Assembly: GCA_030431825.1 (NCBI GenBank)
Contig: JAUIIJ010000026.1
Span: 1 to 64,000 of the forward strand
Length of the DNA stretch: 64,000 bases
Direction of reading: 5' to 3'
Source: Alphaproteobacteria bacterium
Lineage (GTDB): Bacteria; Pseudomonadota; Alphaproteobacteria; Rhodobacterales; Rhodobacteraceae
Shown: positions 1 to 11,310 of the stretch, one piece after another
How positions within the stretch are numbered: the first letter of the stretch is position 1
How the letters are laid out: the number at the start of each line of letters is the position of its first letter
The notes under the pieces: model-generated
Told to the model about the DNA's origin: nothing
What the model saw: the letters and a program-made list of their open reading frames with translations, nothing else
The model's database searches: none
Translations under genes and position numbers: made by a program

Positions 1-57
1 CTCTTGCTCTTTGATCATCCCGATAATCTGCGCCTCGGTGAAACGGCTCTTTCGCAT
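1..57 (-). CDS. IS3-family transposase OrfA, N-terminal fragment (partial, runs off window)
   Basis: Translation MRKSRFTEAQIIGMIKEQE on the minus strand. Confidence 0.75.
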   Translation of the reverse strand, partial: MRKSRFTEAQIIGMIKEQE

Positions 58-124
58 GTGTCTGCTCCTTCAGAGTTGGCGCAGACTCTACATTAAGGTG
101 AGGGATTTTGCGGGGGGCAGGTCA
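1..124 (-). mobile_element. Terminal part of an IS3-family element (IS407/IS511-like), truncated by window start
   Basis: Minus strand from 57 reads MRKSRFTEAQIIGMIKEQE..., a typical IS3-family OrfA N-terminus. Upstream to about 124 the minus strand begins TGACCTGCCCCCCGCAAAATCCC, like an IS terminal sequence. Confidence 0.75.
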
Positions 125-379
125 GCGGCTTTGAAGGGCGACAAGACGATGAGCGAGCTGGCGACGCAGTTCGACGTTCATCCGAACCAGATCAAGCAAT
201 GGAAAGATCAACTCCTCGATGGCGTGACGGATGTTTTTGATGACAAACCCAAGGCGTCGAAGGAGCCGAAGATCGATGTCAAATCTCTTCATGCGAAGAT
301 TGGCCAGCTGACGCTGGAAAACGATTTTTTGGAAGGAGCGCTCGACAAGGCCGGTCTGTTGCCGAGCGCAAAGAAATGA
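125..379 (+). pseudogene. IS3-family transposase OrfA, 5' truncated by the adjacent IS
   Basis: In-frame residue string AALKGDKTMSELATQFDVHPNQIKQWKDQLLDG...LLPSAKK; the normal N-terminus is replaced by IS end sequence. Confidence 0.75.
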
Positions 380-1206
380 CGGATCGTAGCCATGCCTTGA
401 GCCTGAGCCGCCAAGCCGAGTTGCTCGGGATCAGCAGGGACAGCCTGTATTATGATCCGCGCCCTGTCTGCGAAGATGACCTCAAGCTGATGCGCCGGAT
501 CGACGAGTTGCACATGGAATATCCGTTCGCGGGCAGCCGGATGATGATGGGACTTCTGCGCCAGGAAGGCTTCACCGCAGGTCGTCTGCGGGTGGCCAAC
601 TGCATGAAACGGATGGGCATCCAGGCGCTCTGTCGCAGGCAGAACACGTCGAAACCGGCACCGGGCCACAAGGTCTTTCCGTATCTGCTGAGGAAACTGG
701 CTGTGACCCGCCCGAACCAGGTCTGGGCGATGGACATTACCTACATCCCAATGGCGTGCGGGTTCGTCTATCTCGTCGCCGTGCTGGACTGGTTCAGCCG
801 GAAGGTTCTGGCCTGGCGGCTGTCCACAACGCTGGAAACCGGGCCGTGCGTCGACGCCTTGGAGGACGCCATGCACCAGCATGGAAAGCCCGAGATCATG
901 AACAGCGATCAGGGCAGCCAATTCACGTCCATAAACTTCATCAAAACGCTGAAGGATGCCGACATCCAGATCAGCATGGATGGAAAGGGCGCGTGGCGGG
1001 ACAATGTCTTTGTCGAACGGCTCTGGCGGACGATCAAATACGAAGAAGTCTACCTCCGCGCCTATGACAGTGTGTCGGCGGCTCGGGAAAGCCTGCGTCG
1101 ATATCTGACGTTCTACAACACGCGAAGACCCCATTCATCGCTGGATGGGCAGACACCCGATCAGGCATATCTCAAACCGCTGCGACCAATCCCGGTCGCG
1201 GCATAA
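376..1206 (+). CDS. IS3-family transposase OrfB (rve/DDE integrase core)
   Basis: HTH_21 plus rve motifs (RPNQVWAMDITYIP, DQGSQFTS, NTRRPHSSLDGQTPDQAY); ATGA overlap with orfA. Confidence 0.92.
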   Translation: MTDRSHALSLSRQAELLGISRDSLYYDPRPVCEDDLKLMRRIDELHMEYPFAGSRMMMGLLRQEGFTAGRLRVANCMKRMGIQALCRRQNTSKPAPGHKVFPYLLRKLAVTRPNQVWAMDITYIPMACGFVYLVAVLDWFSRKVLAWRLSTTLETGPCVDALEDAMHQHGKPEIMNSDQGSQFTSINFIKTLKDADIQISMDGKGAWRDNVFVERLWRTIKYEEVYLRAYDSVSAARESLRRYLTFYNTRRPHSSLDGQTPDQAYLKPLRPIPVAA

Positions 1207-1275
1207 CCGAGCGGGAAATCCACTTAAGAAATGGCTCGAAACTGTTCAAACAAATCGAACCACCTCTGCCGATAT

Positions 1276-2832
1276 GAGCTGATTGTGTTGAACAACTCCT
1301 GGTTGATCGAGGGTTAATTGGCTGATTCAATTCTCTTCAAGGACTGGAGGATTTGCGATGATGGCGCCAAGGCAGGCAGCGCAGGCGTCGTTGTTCTACG
1401 AGTTCTCGCTGGAAGACCATGTTCCTCAGGATCATCTTCTGCGGTCGATTGATCGTCATCTCGATCTGAGCAGCATCCGGGGACATCTGGCAGATTTCTA
1501 TAGCCACACGGGGCGCCCGTCGGTCGATCCGGAACTGATGATTTGCATGCTTTTGATTGGATACTGTTTTGGTATCCGGTCAGAACGGCGTCTTTGTGAA
1601 GAGGTGCATCTGAACCTGGCGTATCGATGGTTCTGTCGTCTTGATCTTACCGACCGCGTCCCGGACCACTCTACTTTCAGCAAAAACCGCCATGGGCGTT
1701 TCCGTGAAAGTGATCTGATGCGCCATGTGTTCGAGACGACAGTTGCGCGTTGCATGAAGGAAGGCCTGGTTGGCGGTCAGGGCTTCGCAGTCGACGCCAG
1801 TTTGATCAGTGCCGATGTCCAGAAGCAGAACTCCAGCAATCCCGATGATTGGGCCGCTCGCAAGATTGATACCGCTGATGCACCGCGTGCAGTACGCGAG
1901 TACCTCGACACTCTGGACGATGAAGCCTTCGGCGCAGCGACCACAGCCAGACCCAAGTTCACCGCCCATGCCGATCTCGCCAGCCAATGGACAGCAGCGC
2001 GCAAAGGCCCCGCGTTCTTTGCCTATTCTGACAATTATCTGATCGATACGGACCACGGCATCATCGTGGACGTCGACGCCAGCCGGTCGAACAAGACCGC
2101 TGAGGTCGGCGCGATGCGCAAGATGCTAGACCGGACCGAAGAGCGCTTTGGTGTGAAGCCCGATTGGATCGCGGCAGATACGGCCTACGGGTCTTCCGAC
2201 ACTCTGGTCTGGCTGGCATTAAAGCGCCAAATCCTCCCCTTCATCCCGGTCTTCGACAAGGGTGAACGCAAGGACGGCAACTTCTCGCGCTCCGACTTCA
2301 CCTGGGATGATGAGAACGACCGCTACATCTGCCCGGGCGGCAAAGAGATGCGGCATACATGGCGGACCTATTCTGATCCAAAACGAAATGCGTCAGTTTG
2401 GAAATCCCGAAACTATCGGGCACTGAAATCAGACTGCACAGGGTGCGAGCTGAAGGAAAAGTGCTGCCCAAACGCTGAAACGCGTTCGGTCCATCGCGAT
2501 AAATATGAGATCGTCAGAGACTTTGCCCGCCAATGCACCACCTCTGACTTCAATCCCAAGGCTCAGGCGCGACGAAAAAAGGTCGAGATGCTCTTTGCCC
2601 ACCTCAAACGCATCCTCGGCCTGGGAGGGCTCCGATTACGGGGCCCATGCGGCGTTCAAGACGAGTTTACCCTCGCAGCAACCGCCCAGAACCTTCGGAA
2701 ACTGGCCAAACTCAAGCCAATGAAGCCCGCCGCGGGTTGAAGCGGCGGCTAAGTCTTAGACATCTGAACAAAATCAGACCGATATCTCAAACAGACCCAA
2801 CGAAATCAGGGACTTTTCAACAAAATCAGCCC
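1276..2832 (+). mobile_element. IS1182-like insertion sequence (approximate boundaries)
   Basis: Transposase ORF flanked by imperfect terminal inverted repeats: left GAGCTGATTGTGTTGAACAACTCC..., right (reverse complement) GGGCTGATTTTGTTGAAAAGTCCC... Confidence 0.8.
1358..2740 (+). CDS. IS1182-family transposase
   Basis: 460 aa; MAPRQAAQASLFYEFSLEDHVPQDHLLRSIDRHLDLS... and a C-terminal DDE transposase with Cys-rich motif (CTGCELKEKCCP). Confidence 0.92.
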   Translation: MMAPRQAAQASLFYEFSLEDHVPQDHLLRSIDRHLDLSSIRGHLADFYSHTGRPSVDPELMICMLLIGYCFGIRSERRLCEEVHLNLAYRWFCRLDLTDRVPDHSTFSKNRHGRFRESDLMRHVFETTVARCMKEGLVGGQGFAVDASLISADVQKQNSSNPDDWAARKIDTADAPRAVREYLDTLDDEAFGAATTARPKFTAHADLASQWTAARKGPAFFAYSDNYLIDTDHGIIVDVDASRSNKTAEVGAMRKMLDRTEERFGVKPDWIAADTAYGSSDTLVWLALKRQILPFIPVFDKGERKDGNFSRSDFTWDDENDRYICPGGKEMRHTWRTYSDPKRNASVWKSRNYRALKSDCTGCELKEKCCPNAETRSVHRDKYEIVRDFARQCTTSDFNPKAQARRKKVEMLFAHLKRILGLGGLRLRGPCGVQDEFTLAATAQNLRKLAKLKPMKPAAG

Positions 2833-2950
2833 AGAGCCGACATTCTCTGCAATTGGCACCAATGCTGGGTCACAAAAACGGACAAACCGGCATGGATGCC
2901 ATGAGCGCGCCGGACACCGCCGGTATGGGTGATCCGACGTCAAATTCCCC

Positions 2951-2983
2951 GTGACGTAGCGTTTCGCTTACGTCAACGTCAAT
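2951..2983. promoter_or_regulatory. Putative LiuR-like MerR-family operator
   Basis: GTGACGTAGCGTTTCGCTTACGTCAACGTCAAT; the reverse complement contains TTGACGTTGACGTAAGC, one mismatch to the remembered LiuR consensus TTGACSTTNACGTMAAS. Confidence 0.5.
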
Positions 2984-3050
2984 CTCATGTTGTAACCGCG
3001 GCCAGAGGCACACATCTCACGGTCGCCACGCCAAGTATGAGAGTTAACCC

Positions 3051-3452
3051 ATGACCGATGACCTGATGACAATCCGCGAAATGTGTGATGCGTTCGACGT
3101 CACACCCCGGACCCTGCGCTTCTATGAATCCAAGGAATTGCTGTTCCCCGAACGCGAGGGACAGAAACGCCTGTTCACCCGCCGTGATCGCGGGCGGCTC
3201 AAGCTGATCCTTCGCGGCAAGCGCTTTGGCTTCAGCCTCGAGGAAATCCGCCAGCTTCTCGATCTCTACCAACTGGGCGATCAGCAGCACACGCAACTGG
3301 TGCGGGCCTATGAGATCGCGAGGGAACGGCTCGCCGAAATGCAGGCCAGGCGCGATGAACTGAACCAGGCCATCAGCGAGTTGCAGACCCAGATCGACTG
3401 GGCCGGCAAGATCATCGAGTCCAACGAAACCACGCAGAAGGCCGCCGAATAG
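3051..3452 (+). CDS. MerR family transcriptional regulator (fatty/branched acid catabolism type)
   Basis: N-terminal MerR HTH ([46 protein letters not shown]); directly upstream of acyl-CoA dehydrogenase genes. Confidence 0.9.
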   Translation: MTDDLMTIREMCDAFDVTPRTLRFYESKELLFPEREGQKRLFTRRDRGRLKLILRGKRFGFSLEEIRQLLDLYQLGDQQHTQLVRAYEIARERLAEMQARRDELNQAISELQTQIDWAGKIIESNETTQKAAE

Positions 3453-3499
3453 ACCCGATCGGCCCCTGCCCGATACCATTCCCTCCAGGAGGACCAAAC

Positions 3500-5281
3500 A
3501 TGCCCAGCTATATCGCCCCGACCAAGGATATGCAGTTCATCCTGCATGACGTGCTGAACATAACCGATGCCGGCATTCCCGGCTATGACGATCTCGAACC
3601 CGATTTCACCAGCGCCATTCTGGAAGAAGCCGGCAAGATCAGTTCCGAGGTCCTGCAGCCGTTGAACGTGGTCGGCGATACCGAGGGCTGTACGTTTGAA
3701 AACGGGGTCGTGCGCACTCCCGCGGGCTTCAGGGATGCGTTCGAACAGATGAAGGAAGGGGGCTGGCCGGGGCTGGACATGCCCGAAGAATATGGCGGCC
3801 AGAACATGCCCTATGTCATCGGCACGGCGGTGGGTGAAATGTTCTCCGCCTCCAATCAGGCCTTTACAATGTACCAGGGCCTGACCCACGGCGCGGCCAG
3901 CGCCATCCTGGCGCACGGGTCGGACGCACAGAAAGACACCTACCTGCCCAACATGGTCGCCTGCGAATGGACCGGCACCATGAACCTGACCGAACCGCAT
4001 TGCGGCACCGATCTCGGCCTGATGCGCACCAAGGCAGAGCCGCAGGACGACGGCAGCTACAAGATCACCGGCCAGAAGATTTTCATCTCGGCGGGCGAGC
4101 ATGACATGGCCGACAACATCATCCACCTCGTCCTCGCCAAGATCACCGGCGGCCCCGAGGGTATCAAGGGCGTGTCCCTTTTCATCGTGCCCAAGTTCCT
4201 CGTCAACGAAGATGGCAGCCTCGGCGCGCGCAACGGCGTGGCCTGCGGCAAGATCGAGGAAAAGATGGGCATCCACGGCAACTCGACCTGCGTGATGAAT
4301 TACGACGGCGCGACAGGCTATCTTCTGGGTGAAGAGCACAAGGGCATGCGGGCCATGTTCACCATGATGAACGAAGCCCGGCTCGGCGTCGGGATGCAGG
4401 GCCTCGCCCAGGCCGACGCGGCCTATCAGAATGCCGTCGAATATGCCAAGGACCGCCTGCAGGGACGGGATGTGACCGGCGCCAAGAACCCGGACGGTCC
4501 TGCCGATCCGCTGATCGTCCACCCGGATATCCGCCGCAGCCTGATGGATCAGAAGAGTTTCGCCGAAGGCGCGCGCGCCTTTATCCTGTGGGGCGCGACC
4601 ATGATCGACCGCGCGCACCGCGCCGGCGACAAGGATGCGGATGGCCTGATCTCGTTGCTCACCCCGGTCATCAAGGGGTTCCTGACCGACGAAGGCTATG
4701 ACATGACCATTCAGGCGCAGCAGGTCTATGGCGGCCACGGATATATCGAGGAATGGGGCATGTCGCAGTTCACCCGCGATGCCCGGATCGCGATGATCTA
4801 CGAAGGCGCCAACGGCGTTCAGGCGCTGGATCTGGTGGGGCGCAAGCTGGCGCAGGACGGCGGCAAGCACGTGATGGCCTTTTTCGAGATGGTCAAAAGC
4901 TACATCAAGGAGAATTCCGGCCAGAATGACGATCTGGACCGCGACTTCCTCGAGCCGCTCAAGGCCGCATCCAAGGACCTGCAGGCGGCGGGCATGTACT
5001 TCATGCAGAACGGCATGAAGAACCCGAACAACGCGCTGGCCGGATCGACGGATTTCATGCACATGTTCGGCCATGTCTGCCTCGGCCTGATGTGGGCGAA
5101 AATGGGCAAGGCGGCTATGGACGCACTCGCCGCGGGCGCATCCGACGCGTCTTTCTACGAAACCAAGATCGCGACCGGACGCTACTATATGGCGCGCCGC
5201 CTGCCGGCCACCGCGATGCACCTGAGCCGCATCCAGAGCGGTGCCGACACGGTGATGGCGCTCGACGCCGCGAACTTCTGA
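3500..5281 (+). CDS. Acyl-CoA dehydrogenase with C-terminal extension (DmdC-like/FadE-like class)
   Basis: 593 aa; [62 protein letters not shown]. Confidence 0.93.
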   Translation: MPSYIAPTKDMQFILHDVLNITDAGIPGYDDLEPDFTSAILEEAGKISSEVLQPLNVVGDTEGCTFENGVVRTPAGFRDAFEQMKEGGWPGLDMPEEYGGQNMPYVIGTAVGEMFSASNQAFTMYQGLTHGAASAILAHGSDAQKDTYLPNMVACEWTGTMNLTEPHCGTDLGLMRTKAEPQDDGSYKITGQKIFISAGEHDMADNIIHLVLAKITGGPEGIKGVSLFIVPKFLVNEDGSLGARNGVACGKIEEKMGIHGNSTCVMNYDGATGYLLGEEHKGMRAMFTMMNEARLGVGMQGLAQADAAYQNAVEYAKDRLQGRDVTGAKNPDGPADPLIVHPDIRRSLMDQKSFAEGARAFILWGATMIDRAHRAGDKDADGLISLLTPVIKGFLTDEGYDMTIQAQQVYGGHGYIEEWGMSQFTRDARIAMIYEGANGVQALDLVGRKLAQDGGKHVMAFFEMVKSYIKENSGQNDDLDRDFLEPLKAASKDLQAAGMYFMQNGMKNPNNALAGSTDFMHMFGHVCLGLMWAKMGKAAMDALAAGASDASFYETKIATGRYYMARRLPATAMHLSRIQSGADTVMALDAANF

Positions 5282-5345
5282 GAGAGAAACCGCGCGGCGT
5301 CTTCCCACGCCGCGCGCCCTCCCCCTGTCCGCGCCGAGGATCACC

Positions 5346-6485
5346 ATGACGCAGAGCTGGAAAACCAGAGAGCACGAAATGCTCGCCGACATGGCCCGGT
5401 CTTTCTTTATCGAAAAATGGGTGCCTCAGATCGCGACCTGGCGCAAACAGGGCGAAATGGACAAGAGCACCTGGGTCGAGGCGGGCCGGCTTGGCCTGCT
5501 CTGCGCCTCAATTCCGGAACAATACGGCGGTGCGGGGGGCGATTTCGGACACGAGGCCGTGCTTGTCATCGAAGCGGCGCGTGCCAATCTGGCAAGCTGG
5601 GGCAACGGCATCCATTCGGGTATCGTGGCGCATTACATCCTGGCGTTCGGCTCCGAGGCGCAGAAGAGGAAATGGCTGCCCGCCATGGCGCGCGGCGAGA
5701 TGGTGGGGGCGCTCGCCATGACCGAACCCTCTGCCGGTTCGGACGTGCAATCGATCAAGACCACGGCCGTGCGGGATGGCGATGCCTATCGGTTGAACGG
5801 GCAAAAGACATTCATCACCAACGGCCAGCACGCCAATCTGATCCTGGTGGCCGCCAAGACCGATCCATCATTGGGGGCCAGTGGCATCTCCCTGCTAGCG
5901 CTCGAGACCGACAACGCGCCCGGTTTCACCCGCGGGCGGAATCTCGAGAAAATCGGGAAACACGCCTCCGATACCTCGGAACTTTTCTTTGATGACGTGG
6001 AACTTCCGCCCGAAAACATCCTCGGAGGCGAGGAAGGTCGGGGCTTTTACCAGATGATGGCCCAATTGCCGCGCGAAAGGCTGATCATCGCGGCGGAATC
6101 CGTCGGCTCCATGCAGGGCGCCATCGAGCGCACCATCAACTATTGCAAGGAACGCGAAGCCTTTGGCGGCAACCTCCTGCAATTTCAGAACACGCGCTTT
6201 CAACTCGCCGAGTGCAAGACCAGGCTCGCAGTCACCGAGGCGTTTCTGAACGACTGCATCTCGGAACTGATTGCCGGGGAGCTGAGTGTGGAAAGGGCGG
6301 CGATGGCAAAATACTGGGCGAGCGAGACCCAGGGGCAAGTTCTCGACGCTTGCCTGCAATTGCATGGCGGGTATGGCTATATGCAGGACTACGCGATCGC
6401 CGAAATGTGGACGGATGCACGGGTGCAGCGGATATATGGTGGCACGAACGAGATCATGAAGGAACTGATTGCGAGGTCGTTTTGA
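5346..6485 (+). CDS. Acyl-CoA dehydrogenase family protein
   Basis: 379 aa; [17 protein letters not shown]..., [41 protein letters not shown]. Confidence 0.95.
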   Translation: MTQSWKTREHEMLADMARSFFIEKWVPQIATWRKQGEMDKSTWVEAGRLGLLCASIPEQYGGAGGDFGHEAVLVIEAARANLASWGNGIHSGIVAHYILAFGSEAQKRKWLPAMARGEMVGALAMTEPSAGSDVQSIKTTAVRDGDAYRLNGQKTFITNGQHANLILVAAKTDPSLGASGISLLALETDNAPGFTRGRNLEKIGKHASDTSELFFDDVELPPENILGGEEGRGFYQMMAQLPRERLIIAAESVGSMQGAIERTINYCKEREAFGGNLLQFQNTRFQLAECKTRLAVTEAFLNDCISELIAGELSVERAAMAKYWASETQGQVLDACLQLHGGYGYMQDYAIAEMWTDARVQRIYGGTNEIMKELIARSF

Positions 6486-6532
6486 TGAGTGCACAGATGC
6501 CACTTGCCGCGCCCTTGCACCGCCTCCGGCGG

Positions 6533-6720
6533 GAGTATTTGCACAAAGATGAAGAAGGCGATGCGCTCCCGCCGCAGGGCGACTGCCATCAGGACGGGAG
6601 CGACTTCACCTTTGACGGTCATCGGCTCTCCAGCCTGTACCGTGGATACGATCATGGCGCGTCGAGGTTAACAACCGGTTACGCACGTCCCTGCGCATCT
6701 TCATCTTTGTCCAAATACTC
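6533..6720. repeat. Inverted pair of a 23-bp motif (GAGTATTTGSACAAAGATGAAGA)
   Basis: 6533-6555 GAGTATTTGCACAAAGATGAAGA; 6698-6720 is the reverse complement of GAGTATTTGGACAAAGATGAAGA. Confidence 0.8.
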
Positions 6721-6763
6721 AAATCCAACATGAACCAAAAGCACCCGGGGAGGCGTTTTTCAC

Positions 6764-7402
6764 ATGACACTGAAACTGCATTGCTTTGGCGAAAGCGGGA
6801 ATTCCTACAAGGCTGCGCTGGCGCTTGAACTGAGCGGGCTCGACTGGGAACCGGTCTTCGTCGATTTTTTCGGAGGCGCCACGCGAACGCCGGAGTATCG
6901 TAATTTGATCAATCGGCAGGGCGAGGCACCTGTGCTCGAGGATGGTGACATGCGACTTGGCCAGTCGGGCGCGATCCAGCAATATATCACCGACCGGTGC
7001 GGCAGGTTCGGCGGCGCAGACGAAGCGGCGCGCTACGAGGTGCTTCGCTGGGTCCTCTGGGACAATCACAAGCTGTCCTCGATGGCGGGCATGACGCGGT
7101 TCCTGATGAATTTCCTCGCGGAAGACAAGCGCCCGCATGAGGTCATCGCGTTCAACCAGGGGCGCCTGACGGCCGCTTACGGCGTGCTGGATGCGCATCT
7201 TGCGGGACGCGAGTGGATTGTCGGAGACGACATCACCAATGCCGATCTCAGCTGCTGCGGTTATCTTTATTATCCCGAGCCGTTTGGATTTGATCGGACG
7301 GCCTGGCCCAACATCGACGCGTGGCTCACGCGTCTGTCCGAAACCCCGGGGTGGAAACACCCCTATGACCTGATGCCCGGCAACCCGTCGGATCGTGCCT
7401 GA
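6764..7402 (+). CDS. Glutathione S-transferase family protein
   Basis: 212 aa; GST N-terminal fold KLHCFGESGNSYKAALALELSGLDWEPVFVDFF... and C-terminal helix domain. Confidence 0.9.
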   Translation: MTLKLHCFGESGNSYKAALALELSGLDWEPVFVDFFGGATRTPEYRNLINRQGEAPVLEDGDMRLGQSGAIQQYITDRCGRFGGADEAARYEVLRWVLWDNHKLSSMAGMTRFLMNFLAEDKRPHEVIAFNQGRLTAAYGVLDAHLAGREWIVGDDITNADLSCCGYLYYPEPFGFDRTAWPNIDAWLTRLSETPGWKHPYDLMPGNPSDRA

Positions 7403-7412
7403 GGAGATACAC

Positions 7413-8624
7413 ATGACAGAAGCCTATATTTATGACGCGCTGCGCACCCCGCGCGGCAAGGGTCGCAAGGACGGCGCCCTGCACGAGGTGACCAGCCTGC
7501 GGCTCTCTGCGCAAACGCTGAACGCGGTCAAGGAGCGCAACAACCTGGACGGCCACGCCGTTGAGGACGTGATCTGGGGCAACGTGACCCAGGTGATGGA
7601 ACAGGGCGGTTGCCTCGCACGGTCGGCGGTACTGGCGTCCGATCTCGACCAGTCCATTCCCGGCCTGGCGATCAACCGGTTCTGTGCCTCCGGCATGGAG
7701 GCGGTCAACCTTGCCGCCAACCAGGTCAGGGGCGGTGCGGGCGACGCCTATATCGCGGGCGGCGTCGAGATGATGGGCCGGGTCGCGATGGGCAGCGACG
7801 GCGCGGCGATCGCCGTCGACCCATCGCTGGCGATGGACAGCTATTTCGTGCCGCAGGGCATTTCCGCCGATATCATCGCCACCGAATTCGGGTTCACGCG
7901 TGATCAGGCCGATGCGCTGGCGGTCGAATCCCAGCGTCGCGCCAAGGCGGCATGGGATGATAACCGGTTCGAGAACTCGATCATCACGGTGCGCGATCAG
8001 AACGGGCTGCCGATCCTGGATCACGACGAGTACATGCGCCCGCAGACCGACATGCAATCGCTTGGCGCGCTGAACCCGTCATTCCAGATGATGGGCGAAC
8101 AGATGCCCGGTTTCGACAAGATCGCGCTGCTGAAATACCCTCATCTCGAAAAAATCAACCACATCCACCATGCAGGCAACAGTTCGGGCATCGTCGACGG
8201 GGCGGCGGCCGTTCTGGTCGGCAACAAGGCGTTCGGTGAGAAATACGGGCTCAAACCCCGCGCCCGCATCCGGGCCACCGCCAAGATCGGCACCGATCCG
8301 ACGATCATGCTGACCGGTCCGGTGCCGGTGACGCAGAAGATCCTCGCGGACAACGGCATGGAGATCGGCGATATCGATCTGTTCGAGGTCAACGAAGCCT
8401 TTGCATCCGTGGTCCTGCGCTTTCAGCAGGCGTTCGATGTCGATCCCGAACGGGTCAACGTCAACGGCGGCTCCATCGCGATGGGGCACCCGCTGGGCGC
8501 GACCGGCGCGATCATCATCGGCACGTTGCTGGACGAGCTTGAACGGTCCGACAGGGAAACCGGCCTCGCTACGCTCTGCATCGCGTCGGGCATGGGCGCC
8601 GCAACCATCATCGAGCGCGTCTGA
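7413..8624 (+). CDS. fadA: Acetyl-CoA C-acyltransferase (thiolase)
   Basis: [55 protein letters not shown] at 7413 preceded by GAGGAG. Confidence 0.92.
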   Translation: MTEAYIYDALRTPRGKGRKDGALHEVTSLRLSAQTLNAVKERNNLDGHAVEDVIWGNVTQVMEQGGCLARSAVLASDLDQSIPGLAINRFCASGMEAVNLAANQVRGGAGDAYIAGGVEMMGRVAMGSDGAAIAVDPSLAMDSYFVPQGISADIIATEFGFTRDQADALAVESQRRAKAAWDDNRFENSIITVRDQNGLPILDHDEYMRPQTDMQSLGALNPSFQMMGEQMPGFDKIALLKYPHLEKINHIHHAGNSSGIVDGAAAVLVGNKAFGEKYGLKPRARIRATAKIGTDPTIMLTGPVPVTQKILADNGMEIGDIDLFEVNEAFASVVLRFQQAFDVDPERVNVNGGSIAMGHPLGATGAIIIGTLLDELERSDRETGLATLCIASGMGAATIIERV

Positions 8625-9112
8625 TGCCGAAACTCGATCTTGCCTCCATTCCGTTCGCGGCATTCACGAGCTACCCGGGCAAGCTGGCACGCGCGGTCGA
8701 CGGACGCTCGCTGCAGAGACTGGGCGATGCCGGCGGGCTGACCCAGTTCGGGGTCAACATGGTGATGCTGAAGGCGGGCGCACGTTCGTCGCTGCGTCAC
8801 TATCACATGGAGCAGGACGAGTTTGTCATGGTCACGCAGGGGGTTTGCACCCTGATCGACGACCACGGATCGCATGAGATGCTGCCCGGTGACTGTGCCG
8901 CCTTCCCGGCAGGCGAGGCCAATGGCCATCATCTTGTCAACAACACCGACGCGCCCGCCGCCTTTCTGGTGGTGGGCACGCGCACCCCGACTGAGACCGC
9001 TGTTTACAGCGATATCGACATGAAGGTGACGTCGGTCAACGAGACCGACTCGAAATTCACCCGCAAAGATGGCAGCCCGCTGACGGCTGACCAGATCGGA
9101 GACACCAAATGA
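8624..9112 (+). CDS. Cupin domain-containing protein
   Basis: 162 aa; cupin motif [52 protein letters not shown]; overlaps the thiolase stop and fadB start. Confidence 0.88.
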   Translation: MPKLDLASIPFAAFTSYPGKLARAVDGRSLQRLGDAGGLTQFGVNMVMLKAGARSSLRHYHMEQDEFVMVTQGVCTLIDDHGSHEMLPGDCAAFPAGEANGHHLVNNTDAPAAFLVVGTRTPTETAVYSDIDMKVTSVNETDSKFTRKDGSPLTADQIGDTK

Positions 9113-11310
9113 CCGATTTCACCATGACAAAGGACGCCGAGGGCGTCGCGACCATCACCTGGGACGTGCCCGGGAAATCCATGAACGTCATGTCCCTGAA
9201 CGGGCTTCAGGAGCTGAGCGACTGCATCGACGATGCGCTGGCGGATGATGCCGTCAAGGGCATCGTGATCACCAGCGGCAAGGAGGGATCCTTTGCCGGG
9301 GGCATGGATTTGAACCTGCTGGCCAAGATGAAGGACGACGCGGGCGATGATCCGGCGCGCGGATTGTTCGAAGGGACGATGCAGATGCATGCCCTGCTGC
9401 GCAAGATCGAGCGCGCCGGCATGGATCCGAAAACCAACAAGGGCGGCAAGCCGATCGCCTCCGCCCTGCCCGGCACCGCCGCCGGGATCGGTCTGGAACT
9501 GCCGCTGGCGACCCATCGCATCTTTGTTGCCGACAACCCCAAGGCGCGGATCGGCCTGCCCGAGATCATGGTCGGTATCTTTCCCGGCGCGGGCGGCACC
9601 ACGCGGCTGGTGCGCAAGCTGGGTGCGATGGGCGCGTCGCCCTTCCTGCTCGAAGGCAAGATGCTCGCACCGCAAAAGGCCAAGGCCGCGGGGCTTGTCG
9701 ACGAGGTGGTGGACGATCCGGTCGCCGCGGCCCGCGACTGGGTTCTGAACGCCAAGGAAAGTGACATCGTCAAGCCCTGGGACGCCAAGGGGTACAAGAT
9801 GCCCGGCGGCGCGCCCTATCACCCGGCGGGCTTCATGACCTTCGTGGGCGCCAACGCAATGGTGCATGGCAAGACGCAGGGCGCATTCCCGGCACCCAAG
9901 GCGCTGCTGAGCGCGGTCTATGAAGGGGCGCTGGTCGATTTCGACACCGCGCTCAGGATCGAGGCGCGCTGGTTCACATCGGTTCTCATGAACCCGAGTT
10001 CGGGCGCGATGATCCGCTCGCTCTTCCTGAACAAGGAGGCGCTTGAAAAAGGCGCTGTGCGACCGCAGGACGTGCCGGATCAACGTGTGAAGAAGCTCGG
10101 CGTTCTCGGCGCGGGCATGATGGGCGCGGGCATCGCACTGGTCAGCGCCCAGGCCGGAATCGATGTCATCCTGATCGACCGTGATCAGGCGGCGGCGGAC
10201 AAGGGCAAGGCCTATACGGAAGCCTATCTGGACAAGGGAATCGCCCGCAAGAAGGTCACGCCCGAAAAGAAGGAGGCGATGCTGAACCTGATCACCGCCA
10301 CGCCGGATCTCGACCGGCTCAGCGACTGTGACCTGATCATCGAAGCCGTGTTCGAAGACCCCAAGGTCAAGGCCGAGATGACCCAGAAGGTCGAGGCGAT
10401 CATCCCCGAGGATTGCATCTTTGCCTCCAACACCTCGACGCTGCCGATCACCGGGCTGGCCAAGGCATCCAAACGCCCGGACCAGTTCATCGGCATCCAC
10501 TTCTTTTCACCGGTCGAAAAGATGCTGCTTGTCGAGATCATCAAGGGCAAGGAAACCGGCCCCCGCGCGGTGGCCAAGGCGCTGGATTACGTACGCCAGA
10601 TCCGCAAGACCCCCATCGTCGTCAATGACGCGCGGTTCTTCTATTGCAACCGCTGCATCATCCCCTACGGCAACGAAGCAACGCGCATGATCACCGAAGG
10701 CGTCGCGCCGGTCCTGATCGATCACGCCGCGCAGCAACTGGGCTTCCCGGTCGGTCCGGTGCAGCTTGGCGATGAAACCAGCATCGACCTCGCCGCCAAG
10801 ATCACCCGCGCCACCAAGGAAGCGATGGGCAACGAATATCCCGCCTCCGAAGCCGACGATCTGGTGTTCTGGATGGAAGAACAGGGGCGTCTGGGCCGCA
10901 AGGCCAAGGCCGGATATTTCGATTACGACGAAAAGGGCAAGCGTATCGGATACTGGCAGGGGATCCATGACAGGTATCCGCTCGCCGAAGAGCAGCCAGA
11001 TCTCATCGAAGTGCAGGAACGCCTGATGTTCTCGCAGGTGCTGGAAGCGGTGCGCGCGCTGGAAGAAGGCGTCATCGAAGACATCCGCGAGGCCGATGTG
11101 GGCGCGATTCTGGCCTGGGGTTTTGCGCCCTGGTCCGGTGGCCCGCTCAGCTGGCTCGACATCATCGGCGCGCCCTATGCCGTCGAACGCTGTGACCAGT
11201 TGACCGAGAAATACGGCGAACGGTTCAAATGCCCCGACCTGCTGCGCGAGATGGCGGAAAAGGGTCAGACCTTCTATGGCCGTTTCGCGCCCGAGGCTGC
11301 GGCGGCCTGA
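9109..11310 (+). CDS. fadB: Bifunctional enoyl-CoA hydratase / 3-hydroxyacyl-CoA dehydrogenase
   Basis: N-terminal crotonase, then NAD-binding [21 protein letters not shown] and 3HCDH C-terminal domains. Confidence 0.95.
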   Translation: MTDFTMTKDAEGVATITWDVPGKSMNVMSLNGLQELSDCIDDALADDAVKGIVITSGKEGSFAGGMDLNLLAKMKDDAGDDPARGLFEGTMQMHALLRKIERAGMDPKTNKGGKPIASALPGTAAGIGLELPLATHRIFVADNPKARIGLPEIMVGIFPGAGGTTRLVRKLGAMGASPFLLEGKMLAPQKAKAAGLVDEVVDDPVAAARDWVLNAKESDIVKPWDAKGYKMPGGAPYHPAGFMTFVGANAMVHGKTQGAFPAPKALLSAVYEGALVDFDTALRIEARWFTSVLMNPSSGAMIRSLFLNKEALEKGAVRPQDVPDQRVKKLGVLGAGMMGAGIALVSAQAGIDVILIDRDQAAADKGKAYTEAYLDKGIARKKVTPEKKEAMLNLITATPDLDRLSDCDLIIEAVFEDPKVKAEMTQKVEAIIPEDCIFASNTSTLPITGLAKASKRPDQFIGIHFFSPVEKMLLVEIIKGKETGPRAVAKALDYVRQIRKTPIVVNDARFFYCNRCIIPYGNEATRMITEGVAPVLIDHAAQQLGFPVGPVQLGDETSIDLAAKITRATKEAMGNEYPASEADDLVFWMEEQGRLGRKAKAGYFDYDEKGKRIGYWQGIHDRYPLAEEQPDLIEVQERLMFSQVLEAVRALEEGVIEDIREADVGAILAWGFAPWSGGPLSWLDIIGAPYAVERCDQLTEKYGERFKCPDLLREMAEKGQTFYGRFAPEAAAA

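Noticed and set aside
3308-5392. 694-aa minus-strand ORF
   Set aside because: Antisense shadow of the acyl-CoA dehydrogenase gene; His/Arg-rich composition typical of spurious ORFs in GC-rich codon-biased DNA.
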